This document shows, piece after piece, positions 36,072 to 44,620 of a stretch of DNA of 64,000 nucleotides; the first letter of the stretch is position 1; every line of letters begins with the position of its first letter. Origin of the DNA: Tunturiibacter gelidiferens (GTDB lineage Bacteria; Acidobacteriota; Terriglobia; Terriglobales; Acidobacteriaceae); NCBI RefSeq assembly GCF_014201335.1, contig NZ_JACHEB010000002.1:62001-126000 (forward strand), written 5' to 3'. A program made the translations under genes and the position numbers. The notes under the pieces were generated by a model. The model did no database searches and was not told the DNA's origin. It saw only the letters and a program-made list of their open reading frames with translations.

Positions 36072-37109
36072 TTAGGGCTTCTCAAGTATTCTTCGCTCCC
36101 GTTCGACTGCCTCGCGGATTGCTCTTGTAATCAAGTCGGGCTCATCGATAGGAACCATATGCGAGCTGTGCCAGGCTATGATCTGTTTACTCGTTCGTGA
36201 CAATGCCAAGAGTTTCCTTTGGAGTGCTCTGTAGTCTTGGCTTTCGTTGGAGGTGTTAATAACCCATAGGGGCATATCTCCTAGAGGGTATCGGCGTTCA
36301 CCTGTCACCTCACTTATAAGAGCGAAGCAATCAGCCGCCATCTCCGGACCAGGCCGAACCGGGTGCTGAGAGAGAGCCCACATGTGAAGCTCCTGATCAC
36401 GTGCCGGCAATCGGCTGAAGTTTGAATCATCTTCAAAGCCCATAACAATAGGCGCCTCGGAAAGAAGTACCGGCGGACTATAGCGGTGCGATGAACCCTG
36501 AGAAGGTGAAACATGAGGCGGAGCGCTTTTGCCGAGATCGGGGAGAAATGCGTGGTCCACGATAATCATCCCGGCAATATTGTCAGGGTAACGGGCGGCG
36601 TAGATTCGCTCCCAAAGGGCGCCTACGGAAAATCCGACGAGGACATAAGGACCGTGGATAGGCATTTTTGTAAGAAGCCTATGGATCTCGTCGACTCTGT
36701 CCGTGCATGTAGGGGTCGTTTTTTCTATAGGCGTTTGATTGGAGTTCTGAGACGGCGGAATCAATGTCGGGGTCTGGAAAGGGTCGCTCCATGCGTTCCC
36801 TGATGGATCGAAGGTGCAGACCCGCGTCCACTTCGCGACTTCAGGTTGAACCAGTCCCCAATCGAAGGAGAAAGCTGCGCCCACAATCATCACCGTTGGG
36901 CTCCCTTCGCCGATGCAGTACAAATGCACCCTATAGCCTCCTACGTCAATTAGAGTGCCTGGGACCGGTGGCTTCGATTGATTCGTAATTTGAGTTGTGG
37001 CCGTTGAACCGGTGGCCAAGAGAAGAGCTACGCAGGTGCCTATAAGAAGCGAATTAGAACTGAGGCGCGAGCAAGCTGCCTTTAAAAGCGATCCTCGTAG
37101 ACCTCTCAT
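36072..37109 (-). CDS. exported or anchored alpha/beta hydrolase
   Basis: 345 residues from ATG 37109, which has GGAGG 11 bases upstream; a GTG at 37133 is possible. A signal or anchor segment (NSLLIGTCVALLLATGS) precedes the hydrolase domain. VDVGG-like YRVHLYCIGEG marks its start, the nucleophile elbow is GFSVGALWERIYAARYP, and the likely catalytic His lies in HSSHMVPIDEPDL near the end. An insertion rich in Pro/Thr/Asn occurs near 140. Substrate unknown. It sits 53 bases after a broken gene on the same strand. Confidence 0.8.
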   Translation of the reverse strand: MRGLRGSLLKAACSRLSSNSLLIGTCVALLLATGSTATTQITNQSKPPVPGTLIDVGGYRVHLYCIGEGSPTVMIVGAAFSFDWGLVQPEVAKWTRVCTFDPSGNAWSDPFQTPTLIPPSQNSNQTPIEKTTPTCTDRVDEIHRLLTKMPIHGPYVLVGFSVGALWERIYAARYPDNIAGMIIVDHAFLPDLGKSAPPHVSPSQGSSHRYSPPVLLSEAPIVMGFEDDSNFSRLPARDQELHMWALSQHPVRPGPEMAADCFALISEVTGERRYPLGDMPLWVINTSNESQDYRALQRKLLALSRTSKQIIAWHSSHMVPIDEPDLITRAIREAVERERRILEKP

Positions 37110-37162
37110 GACGTCAACTATCCTCCAGCGCACTCGGTAAGAACACCCATTCGATCATTTTC

Positions 37163-38416
37163 CTAGGGCTTCTCTATATGCATAACGCGGTTTTCGATCG
37201 CGCCAAGCAGTAACCTTTCCGAACCCTGTGTGGAAAGAGCAGCATTAGAGCGGACGACGCCGTCTCGAACTACGATCCCAGCCGGAAACGAGTCGGCGTG
37301 AAAAACGTTCAATTCTGATTCAGGTATCACCAGAACGGCCACAGTCGGCGGAAGCGTCCTTTGCCACTCACGCAAAGCGTCAAGTATCTGGTCTGAAGGT
37401 TATATCCTCCCGTCCCGTGTTGGCACTCCAAGAGGTGATTGCATAGATCCGGTTTTGCGCTGAATATTTCGCCAGATCCCGCACAACACTGGGGGCACTT
37501 GGAGACCAAAGGGTGAAAGGCATCAGGATCACAGTGCTGTTTGCCAGTCGAACGGTACGAGGAACCAGCCTATTTTTGTTGATTACGTATCCATGTAGTG
37601 ACTTCAATGGCACCTTTGATCCGACCATCATTTGCCGAGCCAGAGCAGCCTGCATTGGCGAGAGATCCGCAGTGCCCGTCCAGTTCTTTTGCTGTGCAAC
37701 GTCGATTAGCGCTTGCAAGCCAGGCGGGTTAGCGCTTACCCCCGACCCCTTTGGAAGGGCGGCACACCGCACCGCGTCCGAGAACAAAACACTTGAGGAG
37801 GCCCCTACGTCTTTGCCCTCAACCGCTTTTCCGCTGACAAGGAGTGGAAGCGTAATGGCACTTTGCGTCTCACACAGATGCAAAGCCAGTTTGTCGAATG
37901 TAGCATCTACGCCCTCAGCAGCATCGATGACCTGACTGGTGGCAAAGTGAATCTGCGCATCGTATGGATAATCAGTCAAAAGCGACTTAATTTCTGCCGC
38001 TGCAGAAGCCGGTTGGTTTAGACCGAGATGCGCGCGAACAAGCAGGAGCAGAGCCTGTTTTTTATTTGATGCATCGGGAAGCACCAGATATTTCGTTAGC
38101 GAAGCACGCGCCGGTTCGAACTGTTGCCCGAAAAGACACAACTCGCCCAAGGAAAGCACCTCTTTGGCGTTAGTTTCGAGGGCGGACACATCGGCCGAAA
38201 GTGCGAGGCAGTCACGAGACGCCATACCAATACCAACACCAAGTGCAAACTTATCCGCCTCGGTCAGATCATTTTGCTGCGCTCTGGCTTCATTGAGGGG
38301 CAACAGAGCAGCTTTATATGCTTCCGAAGGGGATAGATTTTTTTCTCCTCTTGTGCTTGAGCCGGAACGGCCGCCACTAGTACAGACAGCAGAAATGGGA
38401 TCACGAAGAATCTCAT
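37163..38416 (-). pseudogene. exported TPR-type protein broken by two single-base shifts
   Basis: ATG 38416 gives a signal peptide (MRFFVIPFLLSVLVAAVPAQ). The frame is lost at a seven-A run near 38340. With one A less it reads NLSPSEAYKAALLPLNEARA and joins the long frame with tetratricopeptide-like helices (LALSADVSALETNAKEVLSL, YLVLPDASNKKQALLLL). That frame ends at 37380, where one T less would continue SDQILDALREWQRTLPPTVA to a stop at 37163. The C-terminal 70 residues could be a thioredoxin-like extension; this is uncertain. Confidence 0.7.
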
Positions 38417-38708
38417 GTTGCTAATCTTAGCCCGCTCACGAATCCGAATGACGACCCCCGGTTGTTGGGTCGGACATACGTCGGAAAATATAAAGAGCCG
38501 GTGATCACGTCTCACCTTGTAGCTCTGAGATCACAGCTGACGATCCGGAAGGGAAGCCCGCGAACTGCCTACAAAGTCACCTTTGCGACAAGTTTGGTTG
38601 AAGTTTGCCGCAAATCCCGTTTTGCGAGCACTCCGACAAGTGAAAGAACAAATCGTCATCGTTAGGATTGTCGTCGTGTCGGAATTTAGATCTAAAGGGT
38701 GAACCTAT

Positions 38709-39200
38709 ATGAAGCGTTGGCTAAGGGTTTCGCTAGTCTTTCAGTTCATTCTCGCAGCCTATTTTCAGCTCATTCTCTGGTTTCGGCTAGGGGCTTGGAA
38801 CGATCAGCCAGGAAAAAGCTTCAGTGAGCTGACTCGAGAAGGGCAGGCGGCGCCAGCATTTGGCTTCGCAACTCTTATGGTGCTTCCTCTGTTGCTTTTC
38901 AGCTTGGCATTTTGGAAGCGATTGACCTGGCTTATGTGGTTAGGAGCAGGCGGGTACGGCGTATGGGCTTTGCTTCAAATTCAGAGCTGGTGGATACCTA
39001 TGGCGCTGATCAACGTGCACTCAGTAACGCAAAAGCACTTGAAAGAACCTTCAAGATTTTCCCGTATCGCCGGGACATCCCGCGCCGGACGCAATGCATT
39101 TTGTATTGGATTTGCTCTTGTTTGCAGTCTTCGGAACTCTTGCAATTGGTCTATTCCAGAAACCCCGAGAAACAGTTATGACCTCTAAACAGACGAGTGC
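38709..39200 (+). pseudogene. small integral membrane protein with two frameshifts
   Basis: ATG 38709 opens about 100 intact residues with three membrane segments (VSLVFQFILAAYFQLILWF, PAFGFATLMVLPLLLFSLAF). The frame is lost near 39000, where YGADQRALSNAKALERTFKI continues in the next frame. A second shift near 39090 leads to MHFVLDLLLFAVFGTLAIGL. Joined, the product would be a four-segment membrane protein of about 155 residues. Family unknown. Confidence 0.6.
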
Positions 39201-39569
39201 TTTGACAGATCGGCCAGGCGGCTACAAAGGACGATGCCTGAAAAGTCGAGTTGGTCAAAACCTCAGACTTTTCGGCCTCCAGTTGCTCAATCAAGAGCCT
39301 GATGCACGTCTTGAAAACGAAACCGCGGATTCTGCGAGCGTCAGAGGCCCAAAGATTGCAGATCTTCTGTGGGAGCGTTACACCCCCGTCGGCGGATACG
39401 GGTGGTCGCATTTTAGGGCAAATTGGCAACCTTTCATATTCACATTGATGAATCTGGAAACTTTGTTTTCAGCCCGCGGGGTTCTCGCTTTTACATCTTC
39501 ACAACTGCTTGGACCTACAATCCCGGTCCTCTTGCAGCATCCTTATCGAACATGTGATTTCAGCTAATC

Positions 39570-40104
39570 AAGAACGGACACTTTGGGCCCGGTGTCATTG
39601 ACGATCTATGTGGTTTCCACGCTTCTAACGATCCCAAACCGCGACGCGATGCCTTCATTCAAAAAATCATCCAGCACAGGGACTGGAATTTTGTCTCGCT
39701 AGTCATCGAGAAGAATCACTTGAACCCGGTTCTGTATGACCCCAACGATTTTTATCCACGGTTTCTAAAGATGGTGCTACGCTTCGCCCTCAAGGGACGC
39801 GTGCGACCATTAACTCAACAAGTTGATCTATACAGATACGCTGCCTATGGCTAAGAAGGAGTCCTTAGCTGTAAACGTGACGATAAAATCTGAGTGCCAA
39901 AAGCATTTAAACGGTGTTCCGTTTCGCGTTATGCACCACACCGGAGATAGCAACTACTGGATACAAGTCGCTGACTATTGCTCATGGGCGATCAATCGAA
40001 AATGGGATTGGGGAGAAACCGAAGCGTACGATCTGCTTCGCACTCGGCTTGCCGTTCCCGAATTAGCATTGACCGATAAAGGAGATGGAACCGAGTACTA
40101 CTAA
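39570..40104 (+). pseudogene. DUF3800 protein remnant
   Basis: Frame one gives GFHASNDPKPRRDAFIQKII, SLVIEKNHLNPVLYDP and DFYPRFLKMVLRFAL, and ends at a TAA near 39852. An overlapping frame continues MIYTDTLPMAKKESLAVNV, VMHHTGDSNYWIQVADYCSW and AINRKWDWGETEAYDLL to 40104. The closing QVADY-x-x-WA-x-x-RKW block is diagnostic of DUF3800, an RNase H-like family found with mobile and defence genes. The N-terminal DES motif region is missing. Confidence 0.68.
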
Positions 40105-40142
40105 GCTGGTTAGCCACGGATACTGAGTGGAAGACTTACTCC

Positions 40143-40280
40143 GGCCAAGATATGCTTCACTTTCGAAGTTTCGGCCAACTTATGCTTCATTTTCTTAGGA
40201 TCAGCCCAACCGTGCAGTTTGAAAACAAATAACTTACGGTGGCCATGTTATGCGTCAATCGGCCAGATCATGGTTCAAAG
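40143..40280. repeat. five degenerate GGCCA-TTATG-TCA repeats (IS21-like end)
   Basis: Units start at 40143 (GGCCAAGATATGCTTCACTT), 40173 (GGCCAACTTATGCTTCATTT), 40203 (AGCCCAACCGTGCAG, degenerate), 40241 (GGCCATGTTATGCGTCAATC) and 40261 (GGCCAGATCATGGTTCAAAG). Spacing is 20-38 bases. Multiple short repeats of this kind occur at the ends of IS21-type elements, so this may be a solo insertion-sequence end; no transposase is nearby. Confidence 0.5.
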
Positions 40281-40387
40281 GACAGGTTTTGAGACTTCAA
40301 AGATGCTAGATCGATCAAATACAAACCCTCCAATTGAGGACCTAGATTCAATAGAAAACTTCGAAGTACATCACAGCCGCTAGTGAG

Positions 40388-40411
40388 AAGGCCTCCTTTG
40401 CTGGAGGCCTT
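40388..40411 (+). terminator. intrinsic terminator-like hairpin
   Basis: AAGGCCTCC (40388-40396) pairs with GGAGGCCTT (40403-40411) around a six-base loop, followed by TGTTG. The T-tract is short. The surrounding 40281-40678 interval has no supported gene, so it may have belonged to a lost one. Confidence 0.5.
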
Positions 40412-40678
40412 TGTTGCTGACATGACATAAGGCACATTCATGGACCCGACGCCCTCAACGTCAGGTTTACATCGGACAGTGGATAAGGAATGGTGTGATA
40501 CTCGCTGGCACTCCTCAGAGTCGGGCCTGATTGTGAATACTTTCTCCGAGAGGCTCTATAAATGGCGTGCCAAGACATCACTAAAGATTCTAAAGAAGTG
40601 ATGGATCGTCAGCTGCGCGTATAGAGCAAACGTTCTTTACTCCAAAACCGCTGAATTTTGCTTAGAAGGCAGGAAAAC

Positions 40679-41215
40679 ATGGTATGCAAAATTTTGGACA
40701 ATGCATTCCTTGACGCGTCGGAAAGAAAGATATCTTCACTGAGCACCTCTTTAGTTATTTATACGGTTGAGCGCTTATGGCCGCCGCCAGTAGGAAAAAA
40801 TGATTCTCTTATAGGTGTAACCGCAAACGGCAACGGAGAATTGCAATATAAACCACCTTCGACTGCCCCAATTGGGGGCCCATTCCATCCTCCGACACCC
40901 GCGTCTTTCAGTGGAGTCGTTCCATGCAGCTTTACGCTGACCGCCGAAGACGGTTCAACATCGTTCAAAAAGGAAAATGTAACAGTACAGATCGTAGCTC
41001 CGTTAATTGCAGCTCCGTTGGGCTCTTATACAATCTCATTCGTTTCCGTAGAGCATATCTTGAAGCCACCATATAGGGATCTTTTGTACGGAAATTTCAC
41101 ACCAACAAGATGTCCTGATCAGCCTCAACTCGGCTCGCCACGCCCAAATTTGATTAGTGGGTTGCTCAATGACAGTCCACTTTCTCCTGTAACAATGTAC
41201 GTAGATCTTCCATGA
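40679..41215 (+). CDS. hypothetical protein
   Basis: 178 residues from ATG 40679, preceded by AGGA four bases upstream. No signal peptide. The sequence is Pro/Ser/Thr-rich with beta-like stretches (FSGVVPCSFTLTAEDGSTSF, VTVQIVAPLIAAPLGSYTIS) and two cysteines in the body of the protein. It could be a small binding or immunity-type protein, but no family was recognised. It is isolated between IS-like repeats and a gene-free 310-base stretch (41216-41525) where nothing else was seen. Confidence 0.45.
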   Translation: MVCKILDNAFLDASERKISSLSTSLVIYTVERLWPPPVGKNDSLIGVTANGNGELQYKPPSTAPIGGPFHPPTPASFSGVVPCSFTLTAEDGSTSFKKENVTVQIVAPLIAAPLGSYTISFVSVEHILKPPYRDLLYGNFTPTRCPDQPQLGSPRPNLISGLLNDSPLSPVTMYVDLP

Positions 41216-41525
41216 AAACACTTGAATGGACCGGACTGTAGACACCCTCTGCGGAGTCAGGCCTTCGACTATACATAAGTGTGCCAACCAGTCTTGCAGG
41301 CAATGGAACTACGTCCGCGGCCTAATTTGTTTCACGTCGAGCACATGAAGGAGATTTTCTAATAGCGTTGACTAGTGTCGTTTATTGCAGGAGGTCAACG
41401 CGGCCCGTCACGCCGCGCGAAAGGCTAGCAAATAGAGAGTAAAGACGTCGCGAATATTCTTGACTTATTACATCTATTCGGCGTAGGGGTAATCATATTC
41501 CGCCAAAACGGTGTAGGAGGAGATC

Positions 41526-41705
41526 ATGCCTTGGACGAAAGAAGAATGTGAATTGGCTAGTGAATCGTTAAAGCAATCGGAAATCAGTTTTCAAAACGCA
41601 GAGAAGATGAAGAACAGCCCGACGAAGAATGAGCTTTTAGAATATTTTGCGACTGGAATCAAGCGTCTGCAGGCGTTAATTGAAAAAAATTGCCCCCCGA
41701 AGTAA
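41526..41705 (+). CDS. 59-residue helical microprotein
   Basis: ATG 41526 stands a few bases after a strong GGAGGAG and opens 59 codons ending in TAA. It starts MPWTKEECELASESLKQSEI and ends LQALIEKNCPPK. Strongly charged and helical, with two cysteines (one in the N-terminal helix, one in the tail). No membrane segment. No family was recognised. It converges with the SDR at 41747, 41 bases away. The ribosome site and coherent helical composition support a real gene. Confidence 0.6.
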   Translation: MPWTKEECELASESLKQSEISFQNAEKMKNSPTKNELLEYFATGIKRLQALIEKNCPPK

Positions 41706-41746
41706 GGCTTCACCCGCTTGGCGATCTCGGTCGGTGTCTTCACTGT

Positions 41747-42532
41747 TTAGGACGACCAATTGTTTTTGAAATCAGTGTGGAGAGTCAGTCCTCCATCGAC
41801 ATACAGCGTCTGCCCTGTGATGTAGGACGCGTCATCGCTGGCCAGAAAAGCGAATACGCCGGCGATCTCCTCTGCCGTCGCGGAGCGGCCGAGAGGGATG
41901 TGGCCCTCCACTCTCTTCCGAATTACCGGATCATCTTTCCACGAAGCGTTGAGGGGAGTGATCGTCGCTCCGGGCGCGACCGCATTGACCCGGATGCCAC
42001 GATCCGAATACTCAAGTGCCAATGTGCGCGTGAGATTGCCGAGACCGCCTTTGCTGACGGAGTAAGCCAGGAACTCCGGCTTGGGATTCGTCTCGTGATT
42101 CGAGGAGGTATTGAGAATGATTCCGGACCCCTGATCGAGAAACAGCTTCAGTGCCTCACGGCTGCAAAGAAATGCGCCTCGAAGGTTTACCGCAAGCACC
42201 TTATCGAAGTCGTTTGCAGTGAATAAGTGGGAGGGGTTCTGCCGGTTGATTCCAGCGTTGTAGATCAGGATGTCGCACCCACCAAGAACATCTTTCACGT
42301 GTTCGAAGGCCGCGATGACCTGCTTCTCATCTGTAACATCGACGCGCTTTCCAAAGGCGAGCCCGGGAAATCGATCTTCCAAGGAATCCACTGTCTCGTT
42401 GATGACTGACTCGTTCACTACGTCCGTCAGAAGCACGCTGGCACCCTCTTCCAAGAAGCGCTCAGCGATAGCTCTTCCGATTCCCTGTGTGGCACCTGTG
42501 ACGAAGACGCGCTTTTTGCTGATACCCTTCAT
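41747..42532 (-). CDS. short-chain dehydrogenase (sugar dehydrogenase-like)
   Basis: 261 residues. The cofactor loop is VTGATQGIGRA, with NAG in LIYNAGINRQ, catalytic Ser in NTSSNHE, YSVSKGGL, and a C-terminal TGQTLYVDGG. An Asp after the second strand (LLTDVV) favours NAD(H). The overall pattern resembles glucose 1-dehydrogenase or 2-deoxy-gluconate dehydrogenase types. The ATG at 42532 is chosen because GGAG lies six bases upstream. A DeoR regulator is 62 bases upstream on the same strand, suggesting a sugar-related substrate. Confidence 0.92.
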   Translation of the reverse strand: MKGISKKRVFVTGATQGIGRAIAERFLEEGASVLLTDVVNESVINETVDSLEDRFPGLAFGKRVDVTDEKQVIAAFEHVKDVLGGCDILIYNAGINRQNPSHLFTANDFDKVLAVNLRGAFLCSREALKLFLDQGSGIILNTSSNHETNPKPEFLAYSVSKGGLGNLTRTLALEYSDRGIRVNAVAPGATITPLNASWKDDPVIRKRVEGHIPLGRSATAEEIAGVFAFLASDDASYITGQTLYVDGGLTLHTDFKNNWSS

Positions 42533-42594
42533 GATCATCTCCTTGCTGGTTGAGCTGGACGCGAATCGCCCGATTTAGGAACAGATTCGATGTT

Positions 42595-43398
42595 TTAATG
42601 CGTTGCAGGAGCAGCCTTGTGAAGCCGCAATCCTTTCTCTGAAAGGGCAGTCGTCGCTGATGGTGGCGCATCGGCTTCCACCACCACGTCTGAAATCGAA
42701 TCGATTTCAGACACCTTGTGTGCGGCAACGGAGTCGAGCTTTTCATTTAGGACCGCCACGGCCACCGAACCCGCTGTCGCAATCAACGCGCTCTTCATTT
42801 CGGCATCCTCAGCATCGAACGCTCCTAGCCCTTCGTTCGCATGGATGGAGCACAGGCCGAGGACGAGCAGGTCTGGGCGCATCCCCGCAACCTCACGCAT
42901 GGCCCGGCCCCCGAGGGCCGCTCCAACCTCCCGATTGACGCTGCCGCCAATCAACAGTAGTTTGATCGCGGTCTTTCCCATGACGCAGGCAGCAATCGCG
43001 GGATCATGAGTGGCAACGGTGAGGGGGAGATCGTGGGACAACATACGCGCAAACGCCAGATTCGTCGAGCCTGCATCGATGTAAACGAACTGCTTCGGTC
43101 GAAGCAGCGTCCCTAGTGTTCTTCCTAATGCCTCTTTACGATTATTCGATTCGCCCACGCGCACAGCGATCGGCGTTGACGCCGTCGAAGTCACCACCGC
43201 ACCCCCGTAGACGCGCTGGCAGAGGCCGCGCGCGGCAAGCTCTCGCAGGTCACGACGGATGGTGTCTTCGGAGGTCGAAAACTCCTCTGCCAAAACGGTG
43301 GAGTTTACCTGACCATCTCGGCTGAGGCGATCCAGAATCCGCCTCTCCCGATCCGCTGGGAGAGAGGAATTTTTTCCGACTCGGCTATAATCGCGCAT
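42595..43398 (-). CDS. DeoR-family transcriptional regulator
   Basis: 267 residues. The N-terminal DeoR-type winged helix reads RERRILDRLSRDGQVNSTVL, then FSTSEDTIRRDLRELAARGL and the wing VYGGAV. The DeoRC sensor domain (about 85-245) includes VYIDAGSTNLAFARML, typical of binding phosphorylated sugars. It lies upstream of and co-directional with the SDR at 41747-42532, which is probably its target. It is divergent from the creatininase gene. Start at 43398 or a GTG two codons earlier. Confidence 0.92.
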   Translation of the reverse strand: MRDYSRVGKNSSLPADRERRILDRLSRDGQVNSTVLAEEFSTSEDTIRRDLRELAARGLCQRVYGGAVVTSTASTPIAVRVGESNNRKEALGRTLGTLLRPKQFVYIDAGSTNLAFARMLSHDLPLTVATHDPAIAACVMGKTAIKLLLIGGSVNREVGAALGGRAMREVAGMRPDLLVLGLCSIHANEGLGAFDAEDAEMKSALIATAGSVAVAVLNEKLDSVAAHKVSEIDSISDVVVEADAPPSATTALSEKGLRLHKAAPATH

Positions 43399-43551
43399 AA
43401 TCACGTATCAACCATGCAATACCAAGTATGTGTTGTCAAGGCCAGACGTTTGAGCAGCCTAGTGGAGCTGACAGGTTTGTGCGGGAACTCTGGGCTGCGA
43501 CATGGATGACATGTGGTCCAATGCTAAAATTCGCGCAGAAGAGACCATTGA

Positions 43552-44400
43552 ATGATCTGGATGAACCACAAGAGTTGCTGTGCAGGGGTTCTTTTCCTTT
43601 TCGGTGCCGTCTTGAATGCGGGACAGCATGCAAAGGCGCAGACTAATCCACCGCAAATCAAACTGTCGGTCCATTGGGAAGAACTAACGGGACCGGATTT
43701 TGTCGAGGCAATCAAACGTGCGCAGGGCACGTGCCTGTTGCCGTTCGGCATTATGGAGAAGCACGGACCACATATGCCGCTTGGAACCGATCTGATCAAC
43801 GTGCGTTACGCGGCATTGCACGCGGCCGAGAATCAGTATGCCGTGGTCTTTCCGGAGTATTACTTTGGCCAGATCTCCGAAGCGCGTCATGAGCCAGGTA
43901 CGGTGGCCTACAGTCGCGATCTGCAGTTGGCGTTGCTGCAAGCCACTACGGACGAGATGGCTCGCAATGGCTGCAAGAAAATCCTGATCGTGAATGGCCA
44001 CGGCGGGAACGATAGTTTGGTTCCCTACTTTGCCCAGTCGCAGTTGGATAAACCGCACGATTATGTGGTCTATTTTTTCAAGGAGCGTACCCCGGCTTCC
44101 GGCGGCCCCAAGAAGAAGACAACCGTCGATGCGCACGCTGGTGAAAGTGAAACGTCCAAGATGATGGTTGTTCGGCCCGACGTCCTGCACCAGGGTCGTG
44201 CCGCGAGCGAGTCGGGTGCTGATCAGAATAGGCAACACCTGCCAGAGGGTGTTTACACCGGTATCTGGTGGTATTCCCGCTTCCCTGACCACTATGCCGG
44301 TGACGGCTCGGTTGCAACGCGTGAGTTAGGCGAATACCAAATGAACTGGTGGGTCGATGCAGTCAGCAAAGTCATCGCCGCTATCAAAGCGACGACGTGA
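43552..44400 (+). CDS. exported creatininase-family amidohydrolase
   Basis: 282 residues. A signal peptide (CCAGVLFLFGAVLNAGQHAK, AQ) precedes the domain. Creatininase metal ligands can be placed: E and H in GIMEKHGPHMPLGTD, H in YYFGQISEARH, NGHGGND, and E in HAGESETS. Members cleave creatinine, mycofactocin-type or formamide substrates in the cytosol; an exported copy is less usual. There is a tryptophan-rich C-terminus (GIWWYSRFP, MNWWVDAV). Divergent from DeoR; neighbours downstream are not obviously linked. Confidence 0.9.
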   Translation: MIWMNHKSCCAGVLFLFGAVLNAGQHAKAQTNPPQIKLSVHWEELTGPDFVEAIKRAQGTCLLPFGIMEKHGPHMPLGTDLINVRYAALHAAENQYAVVFPEYYFGQISEARHEPGTVAYSRDLQLALLQATTDEMARNGCKKILIVNGHGGNDSLVPYFAQSQLDKPHDYVVYFFKERTPASGGPKKKTTVDAHAGESETSKMMVVRPDVLHQGRAASESGADQNRQHLPEGVYTGIWWYSRFPDHYAGDGSVATRELGEYQMNWWVDAVSKVIAAIKATT

Positions 44401-44620
44401 GCCTCAAACTGCAGAACGAATTCTATGAAAAGAGCAGTCATCCGCTGGATACGAAGCAGTAATGCCCAGCGGGCTACTGAGATTCAGCTCGCAGATAACT
44501 ACGTTTTACCAAGCGTTGAGGTTCGTAAAGCTCAAACGGGCGAAGGCGTCTGCGGATCGCAACATTGACCATGTCCGAAAATCGCGAGTTTCAGGCTGAA
44601 TAAAGTGGGAAACTCTTTCC

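Noticed and set aside
18426..40104. Sequencing or assembly error as the cause of all frameshifts
   Set aside because: Core genes on both sides are intact over more than 30 kb, and several lesions are deletions or nonsense codons, not just homopolymer indels. Error remains possible for individual one-base cases.
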